Below are positions 10,393-19,470 of a stretch of 64,000 nucleotides of DNA, in pieces. The notes under the pieces were generated by a model that did not search any database, was not told where the DNA came from, and saw only the letters and a program-made list of their open reading frames with translations. The position numbers and the translations under genes are program-made. The stretch's first letter is position 1. The number at the start of each line of letters is the position of its first letter. The stretch spans positions 148,260 through 212,259 of the forward strand of contig NZ_QLSX01000002.1 in the NCBI RefSeq assembly GCF_003268885.1. The letters run 5' to 3'. The DNA comes from Onishia taeanensis (GTDB lineage Bacteria > Pseudomonadota > Gammaproteobacteria > Pseudomonadales > Halomonadaceae).

Positions 10393-11001
10393 ATGAGACA
10401 CGAGATAGTCGAAAAGAACGTGGGGCTGCTCGCCGTGCTGATCCTGTTGGTGATCAGTTTCGGCGGCCTGGCCGAGATCGTCCCGCTGTTCTTCCAGAAG
10501 GAGACGACCCAGCCGGTGGCGGGCCTCGAACCGCTGAGCCCGCTGGAACTCGAAGGCCGCGATATCTACATCCGCGAGGGCTGTGTCGGCTGCCACTCGC
10601 AGATGGTGCGCCCCTTCCGCGCCGAGACCGAGCGCTACGGGCACTACAGCGTCGCCGGCGAGTTCGTCTACGATCACCCCTTCCTGTGGGGCTCCAAGCG
10701 CACCGGCCCGGACCTGGCGCGGGTCGGCGGCCGCTACTCGGACGACTGGCACCGGGCGCACCTGTACAACCCGCGTGACGTGGTGCCGGAATCCAAGATG
10801 CCGGCCTATCCCTGGCTGTTCGCCAACACCCTCGACGGTGAGGCCACCGAGACCAAGATGCGCGCCCTGCAAAGCATGGGCGTGCCCTACACCGACGAGC
10901 AGATCGCCGGCGCCGGGGACAGGATTCGCGGCGAACAGGAAATCACCGCGCTGGTCGCCTACCTGCAGCAGTTGGGCACCGTACTCAAGGGTGCGCGCTG
11001 A
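10393..11001 (+). CDS. ccoO: cbb3-type cytochrome c oxidase subunit II (monohaem)
   Basis: Membrane-anchored c-type cytochrome that passes electrons to CcoN. It has 202 residues with one N-terminal membrane helix (about 10-33). The single haem motif is CVGCH (64-68), and a conserved methionine in the SKMPAYPW segment is the likely axial ligand. It is followed after 2 bp by ccoQ, indicating translational coupling in the operon. Confidence 0.98.
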   Translation: MRHEIVEKNVGLLAVLILLVISFGGLAEIVPLFFQKETTQPVAGLEPLSPLELEGRDIYIREGCVGCHSQMVRPFRAETERYGHYSVAGEFVYDHPFLWGSKRTGPDLARVGGRYSDDWHRAHLYNPRDVVPESKMPAYPWLFANTLDGEATETKMRALQSMGVPYTDEQIAGAGDRIRGEQEITALVAYLQQLGTVLKGAR

Positions 11002-11003
11002 TC

Positions 11004-11219
11004 ATGGACATGGGCACCTTTCGCGGCATCACCACCCTGCTGATCCTGATCGCCTTTCTGGGCATCGTGGCCTGGGCCTACTCGAAGCGTCGCCGCAAGG
11101 ACTTCGATGAGGCAGCCAACCTGCCCTTCGCCGACGAACAGGACGACGTGATGCATGACGACCGTGCCTCGCCGGACGAGGTGGATTCCCGACAGGACAG
11201 GGGAGACAAGAACACATGA
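11004..11219 (+). CDS. ccoQ: cbb3-type oxidase subunit IV
   Basis: Small single-helix subunit that stabilises the cbb3 complex. Its 71 residues have one membrane helix (about 8-25) followed by a basic SKRRRK stop-transfer and an acidic tail. The tail makes it somewhat longer than many CcoQ proteins (about 50-65). Its last codons overlap the ccoP start by 4 bp (ATGA), so the pair is translationally coupled. Confidence 0.93.
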   Translation: MDMGTFRGITTLLILIAFLGIVAWAYSKRRRKDFDEAANLPFADEQDDVMHDDRASPDEVDSRQDRGDKNT

Positions 11220-12139
11220 ACAACCTATGGGGCGACTCCCTTTCAGGCTTCTGGAGTGGTTGGATCATCGTCATCACGCTGGGCACCATCGCCTTCTGCT
11301 GGTGGATCCTGTTTGCCAACCGCAAGACCGACAAGGTCCCGGACGCCGAGGGCAACGTGGGCACCACCGGCCACCAGGCCGATGGCATCGAGGAATATGA
11401 CAACCCGCTGCCACGCTGGTGGTTCATGCTGTTCGCCGGCACCATCATCTTCGCGCTCGGCTATCTCGCCCTCTATCCCGGGCTTGGCAACTATGGCGGC
11501 CTGCTCGGCTGGACCCAGGAAAGCCAGTGGGACCAGGAAGTGGCGCGCGCCGAGGAGCGCTATGCGCCGATCTTCGCTCAGTACAACAACGTGCCGGTGC
11601 CGGAGCTTGCCAAGGACAGCGAGGCCATGCGCGTCGGCGAGCGCATCTTCCTCAATAACTGTGCGGTCTGCCACGGCTCCAACGCCCAGGGCGGCTACGG
11701 CTTCCCCAACCTGACCGACGACGACTGGCTTTACGGCGGCGCGCCGGAGAACATCAAGACCACCCTGCGCAACGGGCGCAACGGCCTGATGCCCGCCTGG
11801 CAGCAGCTCGGCGAGACCAACATCGACAATGTGGCCAACTACGTGATGTCGCTCTCCGGCGCCGAGCATGACGCCGACGCCGCCGCCCTTGGCCAGCCGA
11901 TCTTCGCCGCCTCCTGCGTGGCCTGCCACGGGCCGCAAGCCAAGGGCAATCAGGCGCTGGGCGCCCCCAATCTGACCGACGACATCTGGCTCTACCGCCA
12001 GCCCGGCCAGCCGCTTGGCGACGCCATCCGTCAGACCCTGCGCAATGGCCGCAACGGTCATATGCCCGCTCAAGCCCCCTACATCGGCGAGAACAAGGTG
12101 CACCTGGTCGCCGCTTACGTTTACAGCCTCTCGAACTGA
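11216..12139 (+). CDS. ccoP: cbb3-type cytochrome c oxidase subunit III (dihaem)
   Basis: Dihaem cytochrome c subunit that receives electrons from the cytochrome bc1/c pool. The 307 residues include two N-terminal membrane helices (about 12-35 and 68-90). They are followed by two periplasmic cytochrome c domains with CAVCH (149-153) and CVACH (234-238). It ends the structural ccoNOQP unit; ccoG follows after 125 bp. Confidence 0.98.
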   Translation: MNNLWGDSLSGFWSGWIIVITLGTIAFCWWILFANRKTDKVPDAEGNVGTTGHQADGIEEYDNPLPRWWFMLFAGTIIFALGYLALYPGLGNYGGLLGWTQESQWDQEVARAEERYAPIFAQYNNVPVPELAKDSEAMRVGERIFLNNCAVCHGSNAQGGYGFPNLTDDDWLYGGAPENIKTTLRNGRNGLMPAWQQLGETNIDNVANYVMSLSGAEHDADAAALGQPIFAASCVACHGPQAKGNQALGAPNLTDDIWLYRQPGQPLGDAIRQTLRNGRNGHMPAQAPYIGENKVHLVAAYVYSLSN

Positions 12140-12264
12140 GCCATCGCTCGCCGGGTGCGTCTCGCCGTCGCACCCGGCCGCCTGCCAGCTAACCGCCCGC
12201 TACAATAGCGATGTGCCCGGCATCCGCCGGGCCCCCAAGAGCCCCGAGCCGACGCGGTGATGTC

Positions 12265-13698
12265 ATGTCCGACAGGATTCCCACTCAAGACGTAACGACA
12301 GACGCAAGCGTCGGCCACCATGACCCGGCGCCAGCGACGTCCACCGCCATGTACCAAAGCCGGCGTCACATTTACGTGCGCGAGATCAAGGGCGTCTTCC
12401 AGCGTCTGAGACGCGCCTCCAACTGGGTGTTGATGGGCCTGTTCTTCGGTCTGCCCTGGCTCTCCTGGGGCGGTCGTCCGCTGATCCTGTTCGACCTGCC
12501 CGCCCGCCAGTTCCATATCTTCGGCGGCACCTTCTATCCCCAGGAATTCATACTGCTGTCCTGGCTGTTAATCATCTGCGCCTTCGGACTCTTCTTCATC
12601 ACCGTCTTCGCCGGCCGGGTGTGGTGCGGCTATACCTGCCCGCAGAGCGTCTGGACCTGGCTCTACATCTGGGCCGAGAAAGTCACCGAAGGCCGTCGCA
12701 ACCGCCGCATCAAGCTCGACCAGCAGCCCATGAGCCTCGACAAGGCCTGGCGCAAGGGGACAAAGCACCTGCTGTGGCTCATCATCGCCCTGGCCACCGG
12801 ACTGGCATTCGTCGGCTACTTCACGCCCATCGAGGGGCTTATCGCCGACCTCGCCCACTTCGAGCTGGGCGGCTGGGCGCTGTTCTGGACCGGGTTCTTC
12901 ACGGTATTCACCTACTTGAACGCCGGCTGGCTGCGCGAACAGGTGTGCATCTACATGTGCCCCTATGCCCGTTTCCAGTCGGTAATGTTCGATCAGGATA
13001 CCCTCGTCGTGTCCTATGACATCGCCCGCGGCGAACCGCGTGGCGCCCGCAAGAAGTCCACCGACCACCGTGCCGCCGGGCTCGGCGACTGCATCGACTG
13101 CGATCTGTGCGTGCAGGTCTGTCCCACCGGCATCGATATCCGCGATGGTCTGCAGTACGAATGCATCAGCTGCGCGGCCTGTATCGATGCCTGCGACAGC
13201 GTGATGGACAAAATGGGCTACCCCCGTGGCCTGATCCGCTATACCACCGAGCATGCCCTGGAAGGCGGCACGACCCATATCCTGCGTCCGCGGCTGATCG
13301 GCTATCTGGCGGCCCTGCTGGTGATGGTCGGGCTATTCGCCTGGGCGGTGAGCGACCGAGACACCCTGGAGTTCGATATCGAGCGAGACCGTAACCAGCT
13401 CTACCAGATGACACCGGACGGGCGCATCAGCAACGCTTATACCCTGACCATCCGCAACCTGGATGACCGCGAGCATACCTACCGCATCAGCATGCAGGGT
13501 CTGCCGGGCATCGAACTGATCGGCAGCGAGGCGGTCACCATTGGCGCGGGCGACAGCCGCCTAGTCACCCTGCAGGCCGTCGTCGACGCCGATACCATCA
13601 GTCTGCCCAGCCACGAACTTCAGGTGATTCTTGAGGCCAGCGATGACGACATTCGCCAAGAGCATGAGACCCGCTTCATCGGACAGATCAGGAGATGA
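12265..13698 (+). CDS. ccoG: cbb3 oxidase accessory protein CcoG (FixG/RdxA)
   Basis: Inner-membrane iron-sulfur protein that supports cbb3 assembly; in studied relatives it reduces copper for delivery to CcoN. I start at ATG 12265 (MSDRIP, 477 residues), since the open frame upstream lacks a better ribosome site. Membrane helices flank CGYTCPQSVW (121-130). Two ferredoxin-type clusters follow around 275-310 (CIDCDLCVQVCP and CISCAACIDAC). A C-terminal Ig-like FixG domain completes it. Its TGA overlaps the ccoH ATG. Confidence 0.96.
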   Translation: MSDRIPTQDVTTDASVGHHDPAPATSTAMYQSRRHIYVREIKGVFQRLRRASNWVLMGLFFGLPWLSWGGRPLILFDLPARQFHIFGGTFYPQEFILLSWLLIICAFGLFFITVFAGRVWCGYTCPQSVWTWLYIWAEKVTEGRRNRRIKLDQQPMSLDKAWRKGTKHLLWLIIALATGLAFVGYFTPIEGLIADLAHFELGGWALFWTGFFTVFTYLNAGWLREQVCIYMCPYARFQSVMFDQDTLVVSYDIARGEPRGARKKSTDHRAAGLGDCIDCDLCVQVCPTGIDIRDGLQYECISCAACIDACDSVMDKMGYPRGLIRYTTEHALEGGTTHILRPRLIGYLAALLVMVGLFAWAVSDRDTLEFDIERDRNQLYQMTPDGRISNAYTLTIRNLDDREHTYRISMQGLPGIELIGSEAVTIGAGDSRLVTLQAVVDADTISLPSHELQVILEASDDDIRQEHETRFIGQIRR

Positions 13699-14219
13699 CC
13701 TTGAACTCACAGCCGACTAACCCGTGGTACAAGGAGTTCTGGCCCTGGATGCTTCTGGCCGTGCTCGGCTCATCGATCATCGCCGGCACCACCTTTCTGG
13801 TGCTGTCGATCACCAGCTACGACGGCATGGTCGAGGACAATTATTACAAGACGGGACTGGCCATCAACCAGGTGATCGCCCAGGACCACCGAGCCACCGA
13901 GATGGGCATGGCCGCCAGGATCCGAGTCGATGACCTGACCGGTGACATCAATGTCGATCTCAGCGGCGAGGCCCGGCCCCAGCGACTCCTGCTGACGCTG
14001 ACCTTCCCCACCCGCGACGATCGCGACCAGCAGTTGATCCTTGAGCACGTCCGCGGCAGACACTATGTCGGCCAGGCGCCAAGCCAGCTCGAGTATCGCT
14101 GGTACCTGCAGCTGGAGCCCGACGTTCAGGACCCCGAATGGCGCCTGCAGGGTGAAGCGACCTTCCCCAGTGCAGAGGCCTTCCGCCTGAAGGCCCAGGC
14201 GCCCGACGATAGCCAGTGA
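13695..14219 (+). CDS. ccoH: FixH/CcoH family assembly protein
   Basis: Single-span membrane protein needed for cbb3 assembly or stability. The 174 residues carry one N-terminal helix (about 17-40) and the family signature EDNYYKTGLAINQ (about 47-59), then a periplasmic beta-rich domain. It overlaps ccoG by 4 bp and precedes ccoI by 46 bp, the usual GHIS order. Confidence 0.93.
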   Translation: MTLNSQPTNPWYKEFWPWMLLAVLGSSIIAGTTFLVLSITSYDGMVEDNYYKTGLAINQVIAQDHRATEMGMAARIRVDDLTGDINVDLSGEARPQRLLLTLTFPTRDDRDQQLILEHVRGRHYVGQAPSQLEYRWYLQLEPDVQDPEWRLQGEATFPSAEAFRLKAQAPDDSQ

Positions 14220-14265
14220 GCGCCATGACCGATAAGCGCATCATTCAGATCACGCCAGCCGCCTC

Positions 14266-16749
14266 ATGAGTGTCGAGGCGGCGTCACAGGGTGTCGACAC
14301 CGGCTGCTATCACTGCGGCAGCCCGGTGCCCGCCGGCGCCCCCTGGCAGCTGGTGCTCGATGACCGGGCCCACTCGCTGTGCTGTCCCGGCTGCGAGGCG
14401 GTGGCCCACGCTATCGTCGAGGGCGGACTCTCGAGTTACTACCGCTTTCGCACCGAACTGCCCGAACGGCCCTCGAGCGATTCGAGCACCCGGCGCGCCC
14501 AGGCTGAAACCTGGCAGGTGTTCGACGACCCGGCACTGCAAAGCGAATTCGTGCACGCCAACGGCGATGGCCTGACCGCCACTCTAGCGGTAGATGGCAT
14601 CACCTGCGCGGCCTGCGCCTGGCTGATCGAGCATCGCCTGAACGCGCTCGATGGCGTCACCTCAAGCGCCGTGAACCTGAGTCATCACCGGCTAAGCATC
14701 AGCTGGGACCCGGCGCGCATCGCCCTCTCGCAGCTGCTCGCCGAGCTCGCCGCTATCGGCTATCCCGCTCAGCCTTACGCGCCCGACCAGGCGCAGCAGC
14801 GGCTCAAGCATGACGAGCGCATGGGCGTGCGCCGGCTGATCGTCGCCGCCGTGGCGATGATGCAGGTGATGATGTTCTCCGTGCCGATCTACTTGAGCGA
14901 CCCCGGCGAGATGTCCAGGGACTTCCTGGTGCTCTTTCACTGGCTGTCCTTCGCCCTGGCCACCCCGGTGGTGCTGTTCTCGGCGGCGCCCTTCTTCCAC
15001 AACGCCCTGCGCGATCTGCGCAACCGCACCCTGGGCATGGACGTACCGGTGTCGCTCGCGATCGGTGGGGCCTATCTCGCCAGCGGCTACGCGGTGCTTT
15101 CCGGTCAGGGCGAGGTCTACTTCGACTCGGTGTCGATGTTCACCTTCTTCCTGCTGTTCGGACGCTATATCGAGATGCGCGCCCGACGCCGCAGCGGCCA
15201 TAGCGGCAATGCGATGGCCGGGGTGCTGCCCGCCTCGGCGACTCGCCTCGAGGCCGATGGCAGCGAGCGCGTGCTGCCCGCCAACCGCCTGACCGCCGGC
15301 GACCGGGTGCTGGTGCGACCCGGCCATGGCGTGCCTGCCGACGGGGTGATCGAAGACGGCACCTCGAGCCTGGATGAATCGATGCTCACCGGCGAGTCCC
15401 GCCCGGTCACCCGCCGCCCGGGAGACGCCGTTACCGGCGGCAGCCACAACGTCGATAGCCCGCTGGTGGTGCGCGTTACCCATGTCGGCCACGAGGCCCG
15501 TGCTTCGGCGATCCTCGATCTCACCGACCGGGCCTTTGCCAAGCGCCCGCGCATCGCCGAACTGGCCAGCCGCTGGGCGCACCTCTTCGTGCTACGCCTG
15601 CTGGTAGTGAGCCTCGGCGTGGCCATTGCCTGGGCCTTCATCGACCCGTCACGGGCGCTGTGGGTAACGCTCTCGGTGCTGGTGGTGACCTGTCCCTGCG
15701 CTCTGGCGCTGGCCACGCCCACGGCGCTGACCGCAAGCCACGGCCGGCTGCGCCGCCGTGGATTCCTGATCACCCGCGCCCACGCCCTCGAGGGACTCGC
15801 CCAGGCTAGCCGGGTCATCTTCGACAAGACCGGCACCCTGACCACCGGCCGCATGACGCTTGTCGAGACGCATCCTGTGGCCGGGTTCGAGACACAGCGG
15901 GCGCGCGCCATCGCCGCGGCCCTGGAGGCGCACTCCGAGCACCCCATCGCGCGGGCGTTCAGCCCTCACCGAGACGTCACCATCAGCGCCGAGACAGTGA
16001 TCAACCGCCCCGGACAAGGACTGGAAGGCGGCCTCGAGGGTCGCCGCTGGCGGCTTGGCAAGCCCGCTTTCGCCGCCGGCAGCGACGCCCCGCCGCCACC
16101 CGGCCAAGGCCAGTGGCTGCTGCTCGCCTGCGAGGGGAAGCCGCGCGCCTGGTTCGCGCTCAAGGATGATCTGCGCGACGACGCCCCAACCACCGTGCAA
16201 GCTCTAAAGCGCCTGGGGCTGTCGGTCGAGCTGCTCTCCGGCGACCAGGAGGCATCGGTTGAGGACCTCGCGCAGCGGCTGGGCATCGAGGACTGGCGTG
16301 CCGGCGCCAGCCCCGAAGACAAGCTCGCCCGTGTCGAAGCCCTTCAGGCGCAGGGGGAATCGGTGGTGATGGTCGGCGACGGCATCAACGACGTGCCGGT
16401 ACTGGCCGGCGCCGAGGTGTCGATCGCCATGAACGGCGCCACCGATCTGGCCCGTACCCGTGCCGATGCCGTGCTGCTCAGCCCGCATCTGTCGCGTATC
16501 GTCGAGGCCATCGAGGTCAGCCGTGCCACCCGCCGCATCATTCGCCAGAACTTGGGCTGGGCGCTTTGCTACAACCTGACCGCCCTGCCGCTGGCCGCCT
16601 GCGGCCTGGTACCGCCCTGGCTCGCCGCCATCGGCATGTCGGCAAGCTCGCTGGTGGTGGTCGGCAACGCTCTGCGGCTGGGCCGCCCCCATCGAAGCGT
16701 AGTCACCGCTGCCACGCCGCCGCCTCACGCCCGAACAGAGCCTCTATGA
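14266..16749 (+). CDS. ccoI: Copper-translocating P-type ATPase CcoI (FixI)
   Basis: P1B-type ATPase that exports Cu+ toward the periplasm for loading of the cbb3 copper site. The 827 residues begin with a cysteine-rich metal-binding domain (CYHC 14-17 and CCPGC 39-43). An HMA domain with CAAC (114-117) follows, then the membrane CPC motif (476-478) and the phosphorylated aspartate in DKTGTLT (D520). HPIARA and the MVGDGINDVP hinge are also present. Every catalytic motif is intact. The stop overlaps the ccoS start (ATGA). Confidence 0.97.
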   Translation: MSVEAASQGVDTGCYHCGSPVPAGAPWQLVLDDRAHSLCCPGCEAVAHAIVEGGLSSYYRFRTELPERPSSDSSTRRAQAETWQVFDDPALQSEFVHANGDGLTATLAVDGITCAACAWLIEHRLNALDGVTSSAVNLSHHRLSISWDPARIALSQLLAELAAIGYPAQPYAPDQAQQRLKHDERMGVRRLIVAAVAMMQVMMFSVPIYLSDPGEMSRDFLVLFHWLSFALATPVVLFSAAPFFHNALRDLRNRTLGMDVPVSLAIGGAYLASGYAVLSGQGEVYFDSVSMFTFFLLFGRYIEMRARRRSGHSGNAMAGVLPASATRLEADGSERVLPANRLTAGDRVLVRPGHGVPADGVIEDGTSSLDESMLTGESRPVTRRPGDAVTGGSHNVDSPLVVRVTHVGHEARASAILDLTDRAFAKRPRIAELASRWAHLFVLRLLVVSLGVAIAWAFIDPSRALWVTLSVLVVTCPCALALATPTALTASHGRLRRRGFLITRAHALEGLAQASRVIFDKTGTLTTGRMTLVETHPVAGFETQRARAIAAALEAHSEHPIARAFSPHRDVTISAETVINRPGQGLEGGLEGRRWRLGKPAFAAGSDAPPPPGQGQWLLLACEGKPRAWFALKDDLRDDAPTTVQALKRLGLSVELLSGDQEASVEDLAQRLGIEDWRAGASPEDKLARVEALQAQGESVVMVGDGINDVPVLAGAEVSIAMNGATDLARTRADAVLLSPHLSRIVEAIEVSRATRRIIRQNLGWALCYNLTALPLAACGLVPPWLAAIGMSASSLVVVGNALRLGRPHRSVVTAATPPPHARTEPL

Positions 16750-17114
16750 GCATTCTCTACCTGCTGATCCCGTTATCCCTGCTGCTGCTGTCGCTGGCCG
16801 TCTGGGCGTTCTTCTGGGCGGTCAAGAACGACCAGTTCGATGACCTCGAAGGTCCAGCGCATCGCATACTCTTCGACGATGACGACAATGACCTCTCGCC
16901 GGCCGCCCGCCTGCGCCGCGAACAGGCGAAAACCACGCCCGCGAATAAGCCCCAGGCCCAACCCGGTGATGCCCAGCCTAATGAAGAGACGACCCCGCAG
17001 GGCGCAGACGACAACAGTCGCGCTGAACTCAAGGAAGAAGGAGCAAGGCAAGAAGAAAGAGAAGGAGAAGAAACAAGCAATAAAGACGATGGCCGGGAGG
17101 CCGGGCCGCGATGA
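16746..17114 (+). CDS. ccoS: cbb3 maturation protein CcoS with a long charged tail
   Basis: Small membrane protein required for cofactor insertion into cbb3 oxidase. ATG 16746 overlaps the ccoI stop by 4 bp and gives 122 residues. The first 43 are canonical: a membrane helix followed by FWAVKNDQFDDLEGP. The remaining 75 or so form a hydrophilic Gln/Glu/Lys/Asp-rich tail, while typical CcoS proteins are about 50-75 residues in total. The tail DNA from about 17028 to 17090 is almost all purine and markedly less GC-rich than its surroundings. It overlaps the next gene by 4 bp. Confidence 0.9.
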   Translation: MSILYLLIPLSLLLLSLAVWAFFWAVKNDQFDDLEGPAHRILFDDDDNDLSPAARLRREQAKTTPANKPQAQPGDAQPNEETTPQGADDNSRAELKEEGARQEEREGEETSNKDDGREAGPR

Positions 17115-17803
17115 ACCCAACCGGCCTCGATCTGCCGCCGCTGGCCGCCGCCTTCGTCTTCGGCCTGCTCGGGGGCGCCCACTGCATCGGCATGTGCGGT
17201 GGCATCATGAGCGCGCTGAGTTTCGCCGTACCGCCCAGCATGCGCCATCCGGCAAGGCTCACCGGCCTGTTGCTCGGCTACAACCTGGGCCGCATTGGGA
17301 GCTACATGCTCGCCGGCGCCCTGGTGGCCGGGCTCGGCACCCTGATCGGCGGGCTCGCCAGCGGGGTGCGCCTGGCGCTGTCGACGCTTTCCGCCGTCAT
17401 GCTGATCCTGATGGCGCTGTATATCGCCAACTGGTGGAAGGGCCTGCTCAGAGTCGAGGCCCTGGGGCGGCGCCTGTGGCGCCATCTGGAACCGGTCGGC
17501 CGACGCCTGATGCCGGTAGTTAGCCTGCCCCAGGCCGTCGCCTTGGGGGCCGTCTGGGGCTGGCTGCCCTGCGGGCTGGTCTATTCGATGCTGGCCTGGA
17601 GCCTGGCCACCGCCGAGCCCCTCGCGGGCACCGCCCTGATGGGGGCCTTCGGGCTCGGCACCCTGCCCGCTCTGCTCGCCACTGGCCTCGCCGCACGCTC
17701 GCTTGGCCGCCTGATCCGCCACCCAGCAACCCGCGCCCTGGCGGCGGGGCTGATCATCGCCTTCGCGCTCTGGCAGCTGGCCAGCGCCTGGCGGCTGATA
17801 TAA
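17111..17803 (+). CDS. UreH-like/TauE-SafE family membrane protein of the cco cluster
   Basis: Polytopic inner-membrane protein of 230 residues with about six helices. It belongs to the UreH-like (DsbD-transmembrane-related) family often annotated as sulfite exporter TauE/SafE. The N-terminal GGAHCIGMCGGIM (20-32) holds the paired cysteines typical of the family, and a second conserved segment reads WGWLPCGLVYSM. Its ATG overlaps the ccoS stop, so it is co-translated with cbb3 assembly genes. A metal or thiol function in oxidase maturation is therefore likelier than sulfite export, but this is inference. Confidence 0.85.
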   Translation: MNPTGLDLPPLAAAFVFGLLGGAHCIGMCGGIMSALSFAVPPSMRHPARLTGLLLGYNLGRIGSYMLAGALVAGLGTLIGGLASGVRLALSTLSAVMLILMALYIANWWKGLLRVEALGRRLWRHLEPVGRRLMPVVSLPQAVALGAVWGWLPCGLVYSMLAWSLATAEPLAGTALMGAFGLGTLPALLATGLAARSLGRLIRHPATRALAAGLIIAFALWQLASAWRLI

Positions 17804-17831
17804 ACCTGGCGGGCCGCCATTTCCACGGGAC

Positions 17832-17845
17832 TTGACCTGGCGCAA
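17832..17845 (+). promoter_or_regulatory. Weak Anr-like site upstream of hemN
   Basis: TTGACctggCGCAA keeps 7 of 10 Fnr/Anr positions. It sits 60 bp before the hemN start, and hemN is a known Anr target in pseudomonads. The match alone is not convincing. Confidence 0.25.
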
Positions 17846-17905
17846 GGGGCCAGGCCTCTGGCGACACTAGACTGGAGGCATTCGCATCCAGTGGAGTATG
17901 CAGTG

Positions 17906-19309
17906 ATGTTTAGCCCCATGCCCGCCCCCTCGTCGTCCCATGCCTGGGACCCGGCGCTGCTCAAGCGCTATGACATCAGCGGGCCGCGCTACACCTCCTA
18001 CCCGACCGCGCCCTCCTTTCACCAGGGCTTCGGCGCCGAGGACTTCGAGGCGGCGCTGGTGCGCAGCAACGCAAGGTCCCGTCCGCTGTCGCTGTATGTG
18101 CATGTGCCCTTCTGCCGGCGCATCTGCTTCTACTGCGCCTGCAACAAGATCGCCACCAAGAACACCCGGCTGGCCGAGCCATACCTTTCCCGAATCGATC
18201 GCGAGATGGTGCTCACCAGCCGCCGGTTGGACACCGCCCGCGAGGTCACCCAGCTGCACTGGGGCGGCGGCACCCCCACCTTCCTGACGCTTGGCCAGAT
18301 GGGGGATCTGTTCGACCGCCTGGATGCGCGCTTCGGCCTCAGCAACGCGCCCGATCGCGACTACTCCATCGAGATCGACCCTCGGGAGGCGAACGTGCTG
18401 ACCCTGCGTCACCTTCAGGCACTGGGCTTCAACCGGCTGAGTCTCGGCGTTCAGGACCTGGACCCCAAGGTCCAGCAGGCCATCAACCGGGTCCAGCCCC
18501 GGGTACTGACCGAAACGCTGATCGACGAGGCCCGACGGCTGGGATTTCGCTCGCTGAACCTCGATCTGATCTATGGCCTGCCGCACCAGACGCCGTCGAG
18601 CTTCGCCGCAACGCTCGCCCAGGTCATCGAAATGACCCCGCCGCGGCTGTCGGTGTTCAACTATGCCCACCTGCCCAGTCGTTTTGCGCCCCAGCGTCGC
18701 ATCCGTGAGGCCGACCTGCCGGACAGTGACGCCAAGCTGGCCATGCTGCAGACAAGCATCGACATGCTCGAAGACGCGGGCTATGTGCACATCGGCATGG
18801 ATCACTTCGCGCTGCCCGACGACAGCCTGGCCCGCGCTCAGCGCCAGGGCACCATGACCCGCAACTTCCAGGGGTATTCGACACACGGCAACAGCGACCT
18901 GGTAGGGCTGGGCGTTTCGGCCATCAGTCGGGTGGATGACTGCTATGCCCAGAATCCCACGGCGCTCGGCGACTACGAAGTGGCGCTGGACGCCGGGCGG
19001 CTGGCCACCGTCAAGGGCATCCGGCTGAGCCTCGACGACCGCCTTCGCCGCCGCGCCATCGAACGGCTGATGTGTGACATGGCGCTCGATCTTGAGACGC
19101 TGGGGCACGAATTCGGCCTCGACGCGATGCTCTGGCTCGACGATGCCCTGGCCCGCCTGGCTTCCAGCATCGAGGATGGCCTGATCGAACAGCACGGCAG
19201 CCGGCTGACCGTGACGCCGCGTGGGCGCCTGCTGATCCGGCATCTGGCCATGGCCTTCGACGCTCGGCTGCCCGAGCAGGCCAAAGAGCGCTATTCGCGC
19301 ATCCTATGA
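17906..19309 (+). CDS. hemN: Oxygen-independent coproporphyrinogen III oxidase
   Basis: Radical SAM enzyme that converts coproporphyrinogen III to protoporphyrinogen IX without oxygen, supplying haem for the oxidase under low O2. Starting at ATG 17906 gives 467 residues; a GTG 15 bases upstream is possible. The cluster motif CRRICFYCAC provides C70, C74 and C77 plus the HemN-typical extra C79. GGGTPT follows near 120, and a HemN C-terminal domain completes it. It sits between the cco genes and anr. Confidence 0.96.
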   Translation: MFSPMPAPSSSHAWDPALLKRYDISGPRYTSYPTAPSFHQGFGAEDFEAALVRSNARSRPLSLYVHVPFCRRICFYCACNKIATKNTRLAEPYLSRIDREMVLTSRRLDTAREVTQLHWGGGTPTFLTLGQMGDLFDRLDARFGLSNAPDRDYSIEIDPREANVLTLRHLQALGFNRLSLGVQDLDPKVQQAINRVQPRVLTETLIDEARRLGFRSLNLDLIYGLPHQTPSSFAATLAQVIEMTPPRLSVFNYAHLPSRFAPQRRIREADLPDSDAKLAMLQTSIDMLEDAGYVHIGMDHFALPDDSLARAQRQGTMTRNFQGYSTHGNSDLVGLGVSAISRVDDCYAQNPTALGDYEVALDAGRLATVKGIRLSLDDRLRRRAIERLMCDMALDLETLGHEFGLDAMLWLDDALARLASSIEDGLIEQHGSRLTVTPRGRLLIRHLAMAFDARLPEQAKERYSRIL

Positions 19310-19470
19310 GCCTGGAGCCTGTAGACTTATGTCTATGGCCCAGCAGCGGCGCTCACAGCGCCACTGCCCGAGTTCGAGAACCAAGGAAACTTTGCCTCCT
19401 CCGCTCTCTCTTCCATAATGGGCCCCGCGGATGAACTAGAATGTATAAGGATGCAGCCAAGGAGAAGGAC

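Noticed and set aside
17867..19243. 458-codon open frame antisense to hemN
   Set aside because: hemN has an intact radical SAM motif and context; the reverse frame has no recognisable feature.
19322..19335. Palindrome TAGACttatGTCTA between hemN and anr
   Set aside because: Five-base arms only, no T tract and no known site; too weak to call.
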